Below are positions 8,290 through 16,402 of a stretch of 34,254 nt of DNA, piece after piece. A model generated the notes under the pieces. That model did no database searches and was not told where the DNA came from. It worked only from the letters and a program-made list of their open reading frames with translations. The position numbers were made by a program, and so were the translations under genes. How positions within the stretch are numbered: the first letter of the stretch is position 1; each line of letters begins with the position of its first letter. The stretch comes from Citromicrobium sp. (lineage in GTDB: Bacteria > Pseudomonadota > Alphaproteobacteria > Sphingomonadales > Sphingomonadaceae): the NCBI GenBank assembly GCA_002729695.1, contig PBYQ01000029.1, positions 1 through 34,254 on the forward strand, written 5' to 3'.

Positions 8290-8439
8290 TTACCATCGCG
8301 GTGCCCGCGGCGCCACGGGTTGCGCAGACCACACCCGTTTCGCGACGCGTTTGGACAGCCTGCGCCCCTCGCCCGATGGCGCGATCAGACGACCGTTTAA
8401 CTCAAAATAAAGGGTATCCTGCAAAGGATTGCCTTGCAT
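8290..8439 (-). CDS. Possible 49-residue small protein
   Basis: A short reading frame in the 277-bp gap between two divergent genes. It runs from ATG 8439 to TAA 8290 and begins MQGNPLQDTLYFELNGRLI, ending in a basic region. It looks more protein-like than neighbouring random frames, but it has no clear ribosome binding site and I recognise no family. It is downstream of, and antisense to, the promoter region of the ParA-like gene. Confidence 0.2.
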   Translation of the reverse strand: MQGNPLQDTLYFELNGRLIAPSGEGRRLSKRVAKRVWSAQPVAPRAPRW

Positions 8440-8498
8440 CGGGCCATCTACGGCCACGCATGTATCGACGGTGACGCTTATCTTGGGGGACACACCCG

Positions 8499-9212
8499 GT
8501 GCGGGTATTGGCATTGGCATCACAGAAAGGTGGATCGGGCAAGACCACGCTATCGGGCCACCTATCGGTTCAGGCCCAGCGCGCAGGCGCAGGCCCGGTC
8601 GTGCTGATCGACATCGACCCGCAAGGTTCGCTGGCCGACTGGTGGAACGAGCGCGAGGCCGATTATCCGGCATTCGCACAGACCACCGTGGCGCGCCTCG
8701 CCCACGACCTTCACACGCTGCGCGGCCAGGGCTTCAAGCTCGCCGTGATCGACACGCCGCCCGCCATCACCATGGCCATCCAGTCCGTAATCTCGGTCGC
8801 CGAGCTGATCGTCGTGCCGACCCGGCCCAGCCCGCACGATCTGCGCGCGGTGGGCGCGACGGTCGACCTGTGCGAACGCGCGGGCAAGCCGCTGGTCTTC
8901 GTGGTCAATGGCGCGACGCCCAAGGCGCGGATCACCTCCGAAGCCGCAGTCGCGCTAAGCCAGCATGGCACGGTCGCCCCGGTGACGCTGCACCACCGCA
9001 CAGATTTCGCCGCCTCGATGATCGACGGGCGCACGGTGATGGAAATCGACGAGAACTGCCGCTCCTCGGCAGAAGTCGTGGCGCTGTGGAACTACGTCGC
9101 CGACCGGCTGGAAAAGAACTTCCGCCGCACCGTCTTCTCCGCTCCGGGTGCACCGGCCCACGTCCAGTATGCCCCGCGCCAGGGTGGCTTCGGCCGCCGG
9201 ATCGCGCAGTAA
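8499..9212 (+). CDS. Orphan ParA/MinD-type ATPase
   Basis: A 237-residue P-loop ATPase of the ParA family, cytosolic and possibly nucleoid- or membrane-surface associated. It has a deviant Walker A KGGSGKTT (10-17) with signature Lys10 and Lys15, Walker A' LIDIDPQGS (about 36-44), and Walker B VIDTPPA. It is shorter than chromosomal ParA and lacks a DNA-binding N-terminal extension. It starts with GTG at 8499, preceded by GGGGGA 8 bases upstream. No parB or parS was seen nearby. The neighbours are a protein with a possible ribbon-helix-helix tail 12 bp downstream and SPOR proteins on both sides. That hints at positioning of envelope or division machinery rather than chromosome partition, but this is inference. 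Confidence 0.88.
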   Translation: MRVLALASQKGGSGKTTLSGHLSVQAQRAGAGPVVLIDIDPQGSLADWWNEREADYPAFAQTTVARLAHDLHTLRGQGFKLAVIDTPPAITMAIQSVISVAELIVVPTRPSPHDLRAVGATVDLCERAGKPLVFVVNGATPKARITSEAAVALSQHGTVAPVTLHHRTDFAASMIDGRTVMEIDENCRSSAEVVALWNYVADRLEKNFRRTVFSAPGAPAHVQYAPRQGGFGRRIAQ

Positions 9213-9224
9213 GGCGACCGGGCC

Positions 9225-9815
9225 ATGAGCGACATGAACTTCGCCTCCCTCTCCCCGACGCTGCTCGCCCGCAAGGGCGGCGCAAAGCCCGCCATGCGGC
9301 GCCAGTCGATCGCCATCGCCGGATCGGTCGCGCAGAATCCCGGTTTCCCCGGAAGCCTGCCCGAGAGCGCGCTGGAAGATCTCGGCTGGAACGATCTGGG
9401 TGACGAACACGCAGAGACCGTTGAAGCCGCGCCCGGAGACGATGCCGAAGAGACTTCGGGCGACGAGACGCAATTCGCAAAGCTCGATCGCCATGCAGCC
9501 AGCACCTCGGCAGAGGATGTTTCGGCGACCAAGGTAACGCCGATCCACACGAAGGCCCCGCGCCTCCCCCGCCCCAGGCTGGCCGCTTCCAACCCCACCG
9601 GGGGCAGCGGCAACAGCCAGACCGCGGGCAAGCGCACCGCCTTCACCCTGCGGCTCGACGCGGAACGCCACCTCAAACTTCGCATGGCATCCACCCTTGC
9701 CGGACGCAGCGCGCAAGCGCTCGTGACCGAGGCGGTCGACGCCATGTTCGCACAGACACCCGAACTCGACGCGCTTGTCGCGCGCGCAAAATCGCGACCC
9801 CACAAGGAAGGATGA
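9225..9815 (+). CDS. Unknown protein with possible ribbon-helix-helix C-terminus
   Basis: A 196-residue protein. Residues 1-40 are basic and polar with conserved-looking FASLSPTLLARKGGAKPAM. About 45-130 are acidic, low-complexity and probably disordered. The last ~60 residues (RTAFTLRLDAERHLKLRM...AQALVTEAVDAMF) have the strand-helix-helix pattern of ribbon-helix-helix DNA-binding domains. It lies 12 bp after the ParA-like gene and 4 bp before the SPOR lipoprotein gene, so all three are likely one operon. An appealing idea is that it is the adaptor partner of the ParA-like ATPase, as ParG or CopG-like proteins are for plasmid ParAs, but nothing shows that directly. Confidence 0.7.
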   Translation: MSDMNFASLSPTLLARKGGAKPAMRRQSIAIAGSVAQNPGFPGSLPESALEDLGWNDLGDEHAETVEAAPGDDAEETSGDETQFAKLDRHAASTSAEDVSATKVTPIHTKAPRLPRPRLAASNPTGGSGNSQTAGKRTAFTLRLDAERHLKLRMASTLAGRSAQALVTEAVDAMFAQTPELDALVARAKSRPHKEG

Positions 9816-9819
9816 CTCG

Positions 9820-11178
9820 ATGATCCGCCAGAACCTCTATCGGTCCATGCTGATGGCCACTGCACTGGCTGCGCTGCCTCTTACCGGCTGCGCCAGTATC
9901 GCGGGGGGATCGCGTACCGCGTCCGTATCCGATGCGACCGAAGCGCGCACTTCGGGCAAGACGGAAAAGGCGGTTGCGCTGGCCGAACAGGCTGCCCTTG
10001 CCGCCCCGCAAGACCCGGCCGCCAAGGCCGAGCTGGGCAATTCCTATCTCGCTGCGGGCCGGTTCGCTTCGGCGCGACAGGCGTTCGACGACGCGCTGGC
10101 GCTGGGCGATGTGAGCCCGCGCACCGCGCTCGGCTTCGTGCTCGCTTCGATCGGGGTGGGTGACAACCGCGCGGCGATCGAAACGCTCGACCAGTGGCGC
10201 GATGCCATGTCCCCCGCGGACGCCGGTCTCGCCTACGCGCTTGCCGGTAACCCGGCGATGGGAGCGCAGATCCTGACCAATGCGCTGCGGGCTGGCGACA
10301 ACAACGCCACTGTACGGCAGAACCTCGCCTACACGCACGCGCTGGGCGGCCAGTGGGCGACCGCGCGCATCCTTGCCGCAGAAGACGTGCCCCCGGCCGA
10401 ACTCGACGAACGCATCTCGCAATGGGCCAGCGTTGCACGGCCCGAAGATTACACGGCGCGCGTTGCCGCGCTGATCGGCGTACAGCCGCAGGCCGACGCA
10501 GGAATGCCCGCACAGCTTGCGCTGGGTGCGAACAGCACCGAGGCGTTGATGGCGGAAGCGGCCACAAAGGCACCTGCCGTCGCGACGACTTCGGGCGAAT
10601 TGCCGCCGGTCGACCTGCTCGCCGCGAGCAGCGCCAGCCGCGAACTCAAGCCGCTGGATCAGCCCGTCGGCGCGCGCAGCATTGCCGCTTCTTCGCCGGG
10701 CAACTTCGACAGCGCCTTTGCCGGCACCGGCCAGACCCCTCGCACGCAGCCAGCGGGTGCCCCGATGGTTCAGCCGGCGCCCGCTAAGCGCGCGCCGGTC
10801 ACCAAGGCCGCGGTCGCCGTGTCGACGCCGAAGCCTGCGACGCAGCCGGGCCGCGAAACCCGCGCCGCATCGAGCGAACTTGCCGGCGGATCCCACCTCG
10901 TCCAGCTCGGCAGCTATGCGAGCGAGGCGGACGCCAAGCGCGGATGGGCGATTTTCTCCAAGCGTTACCCGCAGATTTCCGACCGCGAACAGGTGATTAC
11001 CCGCGCAAAGGTGAACGGGAAAATCTACTACCGCCTTTCGGCAGGCAACCTCGCTGAGTCGAGCGCACGCTCGGTCTGCGCGGCGGTCAAAGCCAAGGGT
11101 TACGGCTGCATTGCGTGGGAAGAAGGCAAGCCGTTGCCCGGTACGCTGAACTCCGGAAGCCGCGTCGCAAGCAGGTAA
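9820..11178 (+). CDS. SPOR-domain lipoprotein with TPR-like repeats
   Basis: A 452-residue protein. The signal peptide ends in lipobox LTGC (about residues 19-22). TPR-like helices cover about 40-200 (KAELGNSYLAAGRFASARQAFDDALALG and similar). A long Ala/Pro/Thr linker follows, then a C-terminal SPOR domain (HLVQLGSYASEADAKRGW...YYRLSAGNLAESSARSVC). I chose the ATG at 9820 because AAGGAAGGA precedes it and it starts the signal peptide. It follows the preceding stop by four bases, so the operon is tight. SPOR domains recognise denuded septal peptidoglycan. The pairing with an orphan ParA suggests cell-cycle positioning. Architecture parallels the Sel1-SPOR protein at 6983-8221. Confidence 0.88.
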   Translation: MIRQNLYRSMLMATALAALPLTGCASIAGGSRTASVSDATEARTSGKTEKAVALAEQAALAAPQDPAAKAELGNSYLAAGRFASARQAFDDALALGDVSPRTALGFVLASIGVGDNRAAIETLDQWRDAMSPADAGLAYALAGNPAMGAQILTNALRAGDNNATVRQNLAYTHALGGQWATARILAAEDVPPAELDERISQWASVARPEDYTARVAALIGVQPQADAGMPAQLALGANSTEALMAEAATKAPAVATTSGELPPVDLLAASSASRELKPLDQPVGARSIAASSPGNFDSAFAGTGQTPRTQPAGAPMVQPAPAKRAPVTKAAVAVSTPKPATQPGRETRAASSELAGGSHLVQLGSYASEADAKRGWAIFSKRYPQISDREQVITRAKVNGKIYYRLSAGNLAESSARSVCAAVKAKGYGCIAWEEGKPLPGTLNSGSRVASR

Positions 11179-11182
11179 GCGC

Positions 11183-11200
11183 GCGCGTCTTTCGACGCGC
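11183..11200. terminator. Hairpin between convergent genes
   Basis: Perfect 7-bp stem GCGCGTC-TTTC-GACGCGC between the SPOR lipoprotein gene and the convergent pyrC-like gene, touching the latter's stop codon. There is no T tract, so intrinsic termination is uncertain; it may only protect 3' ends. Confidence 0.4.
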
Positions 11201-12429
11201 TAGTCGACCCTGACGCCGCCCTTCCACAGGCCCAGCACCCGGCCCTGCATCGGCTGGCCATCGAACGGCGTGTTGTCGGCGGTCGCGGCCATCTTGCGCC
11301 GGTCCACGACCCATGGCTTCTCCGGATCGACCAGCGCGATATCGCCTTCGTAGCCTTCGTGGATCGCCCCGGCCTCCACACAGAGCAGCCGCGCAGGCGC
11401 ACCCGCGAGCAGGTCGAACGCACGCGGCAAGTCGATCACCCCGTCGCGCACCAGCGTGAGCGTGGTGGAGAGCAGCGTCTCCGCTCCCGCCATACCCGGC
11501 TCGGCATCGGCGAATGGCAGGCGCTTGTCCTCCGGCCCGCGCGGATCGTGGCCGCTCGAAATCACATCGATCGTGCCGTCCGCAATCGCCGCGACCACCG
11601 CGTGGCGATCCTCTTCGCTGCGCAGCGGCGGCGAAAGCTTGCCGAAGGTGCGGAAGTCCCCGATCGCGAGGTCCGAGAGCATGAAATGCGCGGGCGTAAC
11701 ACCTGCGCTGACCGCCACGCCGCGCGCCTTGGCGTTGCGCACCAGATCGAGCGCGGCGGCGGTCGTCACCTGGCGAAAATGGATGCGCGCGCCCGCCATT
11801 TCGGCCAGCGCGATATCGCGCGCCACTGCCAGCGCTTCTGCCTGCGGAGGGGCGCTCGGCAGGCCCAATCGCGTCGCCATCTCACCCGCGCTCGCCACCG
11901 CATCAACCGCCAGCCCGCCATCCTCGGCGTGGGCGACGACAACCATGTCGAGCATCGCGGCATAGCTCAGCACGCGCAGCATCACGCCGCTGTCCGCGAT
12001 CCAGCTCCTGCCGGTCGCGATCCCGCGTGCGCCCGCCTCGCGCATCAGCGCGACTTCGCCGAGTTCCTCGCCGCCGAGCCCGCGTGTCGCTGCGGCGAGC
12101 GGGTGGACCCAGAAGTCTGGCTTTCCACTCTTGGCGATGTAGTTGACCCGGCTCGGCAGATCGAGCGGCGGGCTCTGGTCGGGCATCAGCGCGGCGCGCG
12201 AAATGCCGCCGAAATGAAACGCAGGCTTGTCGACCGCGAACACGCCGAGATCGACGATGCCGGGCACGACCAGCTTGCCTTTTGCGTCGACGACTTTGTC
12301 GTCGGGCTGGGCTTCCCCTGCCCCGATCGAGGCGATCATGCCGTCGGCGATCCGCAGAGTGCCTTCGACGACACCCTCTGGCGTCACCAGCTTGCCGTTG
12401 ACGAAGATGATGGGTCGGGGCTGTTTCAT
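11200..12429 (-). CDS. Dihydroorotase-like protein lacking metal ligands (PyrC')
   Basis: A 409-residue amidohydrolase-fold protein located 10 bp after pyrB. It aligns along its length with class I dihydroorotases but has lost most catalytic metal ligands. The DxHxH strand motif is DLGVF (60-64). The HxxHxST region reads HFRQVTT (217-223), with Gln for the second His. The catalytic TDHAPH is SSGHDPR (291-297), with Gly for Asp. Only His167 (HAED) is kept. It is therefore probably not an active dihydroorotase. In Pseudomonas a comparable inactive PyrC' is needed to assemble the aspartate carbamoyltransferase dodecamer, and I infer the same role here. An active pyrC should exist elsewhere. I chose the ATG at 12429 because GAGAGGG precedes it. 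Confidence 0.88.
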   Translation of the reverse strand: MKQPRPIIFVNGKLVTPEGVVEGTLRIADGMIASIGAGEAQPDDKVVDAKGKLVVPGIVDLGVFAVDKPAFHFGGISRAALMPDQSPPLDLPSRVNYIAKSGKPDFWVHPLAAATRGLGGEELGEVALMREAGARGIATGRSWIADSGVMLRVLSYAAMLDMVVVAHAEDGGLAVDAVASAGEMATRLGLPSAPPQAEALAVARDIALAEMAGARIHFRQVTTAAALDLVRNAKARGVAVSAGVTPAHFMLSDLAIGDFRTFGKLSPPLRSEEDRHAVVAAIADGTIDVISSGHDPRGPEDKRLPFADAEPGMAGAETLLSTTLTLVRDGVIDLPRAFDLLAGAPARLLCVEAGAIHEGYEGDIALVDPEKPWVVDRRKMAATADNTPFDGQPMQGRVLGLWKGGVRVD

Positions 12430-12439
12430 TGCCGCCCTC

Positions 12440-13483
12440 TCACTTCCACTGCCCTTGGCCAAGCGGGTGTTCCCATCCTGGAACCCCGCGCGCGCGGCGG
12501 GTGAGTACATCGAGGCACGCCATCCGCACCGCCACGCCCATCTCCACCTGCCGGGTGATGATCGACCGGTCGAGCATGTCGGCGACGTCGCTGTCGATCT
12601 CGACCCCGCGGTTCATCGGACCGGGATGCATCACCAGCGCATCGGGCGTGGCCCGCCGCAAGCGCTCCTGCGTCAGCCCGTAGAGATGGTGGTATTCGCG
12701 GGTCGAGGGAATGTACTGCCCGCTCATCCGCTCCGCCTGAAGGCGCAGCATCATCACGACGTCCGCCCCTTCCAGCGCGGCATCGAAATCGACGTAAGGC
12801 TTCGCCCCCATCATCTCGATCCCCGCAGGCAGCAGCGCAGGCGGCGCGCAGACGCGCACGCTCGCTCCAAGCGCCTGCAGGCACAGGATATTGGACCGCG
12901 CGACCCGGCTATGCGCGATATCGCCGCAGATCGTCACGACGAGCCCGGTGAAGTCCTCCGCACCCTCGCCCCGCTCGTCGAGCGCATGGCGCAGCGCCAG
13001 CGCATCGAGCAAGCCTTGCGTCGGATGTTCGTGTCTCCCGTCGCCCGCGTTGAGCACGGGGCAATCGACCTTGCCGTCGATCAGGTCGACCGCGCCGCTA
13101 GAGGCATGGCGGATCACGATCGCGTCGGCGCGCATCGCGTTGAGCGTGATCGCCGTGTCGAGCAGCGTCTCGCCTTTCTTCACGCTCGACTGCGCGGCGT
13201 GCATGTTGACCACGTCCGCACCCAGCCGCTTGCCCGCAATCTCGAAGCTCAGCAGCGTGCGCGTGCTGTTTTCGAAGAAGGCGTTGATGATCGTCATCCC
13301 TGCCAGCAGGTCGCAATGCTTGTCCGGCTGGCGGTTGAACTCGACCCACTGCTCCGCTTCGGCAAGCAAGTAGAGAATCTCGTGCCGCTCAAGCTGCGCG
13401 ATGCCGGTCAGGCTGGGGTGCGGAAAGGCGTGTCCGCCCGCCGGAAAGCGGCCGGAGCCTGAAGATGGACCATCGACTGTCAT
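12440..13483 (-). CDS. pyrB: Aspartate carbamoyltransferase catalytic subunit
   Basis: Condenses carbamoyl phosphate with L-aspartate, the committed step of pyrimidine synthesis, in the cytosol. The 347 residues include the carbamoyl-phosphate loop [12 protein letters not shown] (about 70-81), the HPTQ motif ([11 protein letters not shown]) and [12 protein letters not shown] near the C-terminus. The N-terminus carries about 20 extra residues ([17 protein letters not shown]), as in class A enzymes that associate with a dihydroorotase or dihydroorotase-like partner. The pyrC-like gene follows after 10 bp, so the two proteins are likely made together. No pyrI regulatory chain is seen. It is divergent from sppA. 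Confidence 0.95.
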   Translation of the reverse strand: MTVDGPSSGSGRFPAGGHAFPHPSLTGIAQLERHEILYLLAEAEQWVEFNRQPDKHCDLLAGMTIINAFFENSTRTLLSFEIAGKRLGADVVNMHAAQSSVKKGETLLDTAITLNAMRADAIVIRHASSGAVDLIDGKVDCPVLNAGDGRHEHPTQGLLDALALRHALDERGEGAEDFTGLVVTICGDIAHSRVARSNILCLQALGASVRVCAPPALLPAGIEMMGAKPYVDFDAALEGADVVMMLRLQAERMSGQYIPSTREYHHLYGLTQERLRRATPDALVMHPGPMNRGVEIDSDVADMLDRSIITRQVEMGVAVRMACLDVLTRRARGVPGWEHPLGQGQWK

Positions 13484-13619
13484 TGCAAGGCCATGTCCCT
13501 AGTCGAGCCACATATGCCGCTCAAGCACATTCGGCTGGCGGGCACCGCTATCCCCCGTTAGGTGTGAGAGAATACGACTTCGGCCCATCCGGCACGGGCC
13601 ACCGACAAGGGATCGCCCA

Positions 13620-15518
13620 ATGGAATTCGCGAAAAAGGTCTGGAAACTGCTGGTCGCCATCAAGGATGGCCTCTCGCTGGTATTCCTGCTGCTGTTTTTC
13701 GGCCTGCTGTTTGCGATCCTGACCGCCCGCCCCAACCCGGCTGCGGTGAAAGACGGTGCGCTGGTCCTCGACCTCGAAGGCTTCATTGTCGAGGAAAAGA
13801 CCCCTATCGATCCCTTCCAGGCGCTGTTCTCCGGTCGCGCGCCCACTGGCGAGCATGACGTGCAGGATGTGGTCCACGCGCTCGAAACCGCTGCCGACGA
13901 CGATCGGATCAAGGCCGTCGTGCTCGATATGCGCGGTTTCCTGGGGGCTGGCGCAGTCCACCTGCGCGAAGTCGGCGAAGCGATGGACAAGGTCCGCGCC
14001 GCGAAGAAGCCCGTCCTCACTTACGGCAACGCCTACGCCGACGATGGCGTGCGCCTGGCTGCGCACGCGAGCGAAGTATGGCTCGATCCGCTGGGCGGTA
14101 CGCTGGTGACCGGCCCCGGCGGCAAGCGGCTCTATTACGGCGACCTGCTCGACAAGCTCGGCGTCGATGCACACGTCTTCAAGGTCGGCACCTACAAGTC
14201 GGCGGTAGAACCTTATATCGGCAACTCGATGTCCGCGCCCGCGCGCGAGAACGCCGAAGCGCTCTATGGCGAATTGTGGAGCGAGTGGCAGGCGCAGGTG
14301 AAGAAGGCCCGGCCCAAGGTCGATCTCGACCGGGTGGCGAAGACTCCTGCGCAGTGGGTCGCATCGGCCAATGGTGACCTGGCCAAGGCGGCGAAGGACG
14401 CTGGACTGGTCGACCGGCTGGGCAGCTGGACCGCCTTTGGCGACCGCGTGGCCGAAATCGCGGGCGAAGACCGCGCCGACAAGACGCCCGGCTCCTTCGC
14501 GCAGACCGACATGGGCACCTGGCTGGCAGACAACCCCTACGATCACCATGGCGATGCCATCGGCGTGGTAACCATCGCGGGCGAGATCGTCGACGGCGAT
14601 GCCGGCCCCGGCACCGCCGGCGGCGACAGGATCGCCGAGCTGCTGGACGATGCGCTCGACGATAACCTGAAGGGCCTTGTCGTTCGCGTCGATTCGCCCG
14701 GCGGCTCCGTGCTCGCATCCGAGACGATCCGCGAGGCGATCCTGCGGCACAAGGCGATGGATATCCCTATCGCGGTCAGCATGGCCAATGTCGCGGCGAG
14801 CGGCGGCTACTGGGTTTCGACCCCGGCCGACCGCATCTTCGCCGAGCCCGAGACGATCACCGGCTCGATCGGCATCTTCGCCGTCCTGCCCACGTTCGAA
14901 CGGCTGACCGAGAAGGTCGGCGTGAGCGCAGATGGCGTCAGCACCACCCCGCTGACCGGCCAGCCCGACCTGATCGGCGGGCTCAACCCCGAAACCGAGC
15001 AAATCCTGCAAGCCTCGATCGAGAACGGCTATGATCGCTTCCTGCGGATCGTCGCAAAGTCGCGCGGCAAGACCACCGCTCAGGTCGATGCGATCGGTCA
15101 GGGCCGCGTGTGGGATGGCGGCACCGCGCGCCAGAACGGTCTGGTCGACCAGTTCGGCGACCTGGACGATGCGCTTGCGTGGGTCGCTGGCAAGGCCGGG
15201 CTCGAAGATGGCGACTGGCACGCGCAGTACCTCGGCACGGGAGAGACCGAGGTTCAGACCCTGCTGCGCCAGCTGCTGATCGGCGGCGACGATGCCGATG
15301 CGAAGGCGAAGGGCGGCGACATGTTCGCGCTCACCGCGCGGCGCGAGGCGGAAACGCCCGCCCGCATGGCGCGCGACCTCCAGCGGCTGGTTCAGGCCCC
15401 CGGCATGCGCGCCTATTGCCTCGGCTGCCCCGAACCGGCGGCGGCGGTGCGCCCCCTGCCCGGCACATCGGGCAACGCCGACTGGCTGGCCATGATGACC
15501 CGGCTGTTCGCCGATTAA
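13620..15518 (+). CDS. sppA: Signal peptide peptidase SppA, long (67 kDa) type
   Basis: Membrane-anchored serine protease that degrades cleaved signal peptides at the periplasmic face. The 632 residues match the long, two-domain form. The N-terminal anchor is at about 18-36 (LSLVFLLLFFGLLFAIL). The tandem ClpP-like domains each supply half of the Ser/Lys dyad: Lys193 in GTYKSAVEPY and Ser394 in AASGGYWVS. AGGGAT precedes the ATG by 7 bases. The gene is monocistronic, with tRNA-Val following after 61 bp. The C-terminal ~60 residues (ending TRLFAD) are poorly conserved and may lie outside the catalytic ring. Confidence 0.96.
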   Translation: MEFAKKVWKLLVAIKDGLSLVFLLLFFGLLFAILTARPNPAAVKDGALVLDLEGFIVEEKTPIDPFQALFSGRAPTGEHDVQDVVHALETAADDDRIKAVVLDMRGFLGAGAVHLREVGEAMDKVRAAKKPVLTYGNAYADDGVRLAAHASEVWLDPLGGTLVTGPGGKRLYYGDLLDKLGVDAHVFKVGTYKSAVEPYIGNSMSAPARENAEALYGELWSEWQAQVKKARPKVDLDRVAKTPAQWVASANGDLAKAAKDAGLVDRLGSWTAFGDRVAEIAGEDRADKTPGSFAQTDMGTWLADNPYDHHGDAIGVVTIAGEIVDGDAGPGTAGGDRIAELLDDALDDNLKGLVVRVDSPGGSVLASETIREAILRHKAMDIPIAVSMANVAASGGYWVSTPADRIFAEPETITGSIGIFAVLPTFERLTEKVGVSADGVSTTPLTGQPDLIGGLNPETEQILQASIENGYDRFLRIVAKSRGKTTAQVDAIGQGRVWDGGTARQNGLVDQFGDLDDALAWVAGKAGLEDGDWHAQYLGTGETEVQTLLRQLLIGGDDADAKAKGGDMFALTARREAETPARMARDLQRLVQAPGMRAYCLGCPEPAAAVRPLPGTSGNADWLAMMTRLFAD

Positions 15519-15579
15519 AGCCCTTGCGCTGACGCGCGAGGATTGGCAAAGGCCCCGCTCGGCGCTTCGACAGCGCGCC

Positions 15580-15654
15580 GGGCGCGTAGCTCAGTGGTAG
15601 AGCACACCCTTCACACGGGTGGGGTCGCAAGTTCAATCCTTGCCGCGCCCACCA
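15580..15654 (+). tRNA. tRNA-Val, anticodon CAC
   Basis: A 75-nt cloverleaf with encoded CCA. Acceptor GGGCGCG pairs with CGCGCCC. The D arm has GCTCAGTGGTAGAGC. The anticodon arm is CACCC-TTCACAC-GGGTG, with anticodon CAC reading GUG. The T arm is GCAAG-TTCAATC-CTTGC. A CTTTTT run directly follows (15655-15660) and may act in termination. Confidence 0.97.
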
Positions 15655-15757
15655 TCTTTTTCGATGATTTGGCTGTCATCCTTCTTGGTTATACCGCTGG
15701 TCACAAGACGCACCGCGCCAGGACCGCACGAGCGCACCGCCCTGTTGCCCTGCGAAA

Positions 15758-16402
15758 TCAGGAGGGTTCCGCGCAGCCTTGCATCGTCACCGCTCGATCG
15801 CCCGGCGCCCACGGATCGAACCGGACCATGATCGCTGAAAACAGCGGCGAATTGAGATGGTGCTCCAGCCAATTCTGCAGGTGCGGGATCGGCTGCGCTG
15901 CAAACCAATCCCGGTCCACCGCAGCGAACTGACGCACGAAGGGCATGGTCGCCGCATCGGCGATACCGCGGTGCGAACCGCACAATTGCGGGTGTTCGGT
16001 CAGCCGCTCATCCAGCAGGCGCAAGAACTCCAGACCACGCTGCCGGTGCAGCATCGCGTCGGATTGATGGCGGTCCGGGTACTTGTACCGGTCGAGATCG
16101 TGCTTAAACGCCCCATCGTTGCGCTCGATCAAATCGGAGTCGTCCCGATCCAGCCAGCCCTCGGGATCGTTCCTCGCAAGCGCCCAGCGCATGATCTCGA
16201 TGCTTTCTTCGATGACGGTGCCGTCGGCCAGGACAAGTACCGGGACCGTCCCCTTGGGCGAAGCCTCGAGCAGCTCGGCCGGCTTCCGCGCTAGCTTGAC
16301 CTCGCGCAGCTCGTAACGCGTTTCGCTGATCGCCAAAGCAAGCCTGGCGCGCATCGCATAGGGGCAGCGGCGGAAACTGTAGAGAATCCGATCACCCGGC
16401 AT
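15758..16402 (-). CDS. Glutathione S-transferase family protein
   Basis: A 214-residue cytosolic protein. The N-terminal thioredoxin fold carries CPYA at 13-16 (SFRRCPYAMRARLAL), the cis-Pro segment GTVPVLVL and the glutathione-contacting EES of VIEESIEI. The rest is an all-helical C-terminal domain. The Cys-Pro-Tyr motif suggests an omega/glutaredoxin-like enzyme that uses thiol chemistry on mixed disulfides rather than conjugating xenobiotics. The ATG at 16402 has GCGGAG 6 bases upstream; 16408 is an alternative start. Either start lies inside the 3' end of trhO, so translation is coupled. The substrate is unknown. Confidence 0.85.
   Translation of the reverse strand: MPGDRILYSFRRCPYAMRARLALAISETRYELREVKLARKPAELLEASPKGTVPVLVLADGTVIEESIEIMRWALARNDPEGWLDRDDSDLIERNDGAFKHDLDRYKYPDRHQSDAMLHRQRGLEFLRLLDERLTEHPQLCGSHRGIADAATMPFVRQFAAVDRDWFAAQPIPHLQNWLEHHLNSPLFSAIMVRFDPWAPGDRAVTMQGCAEPS

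Noticed and set aside
13548..15221. A 557-codon minus-strand frame
   Set aside because: Antisense shadow of sppA, whose Ser/Lys dyad and length are convincing.
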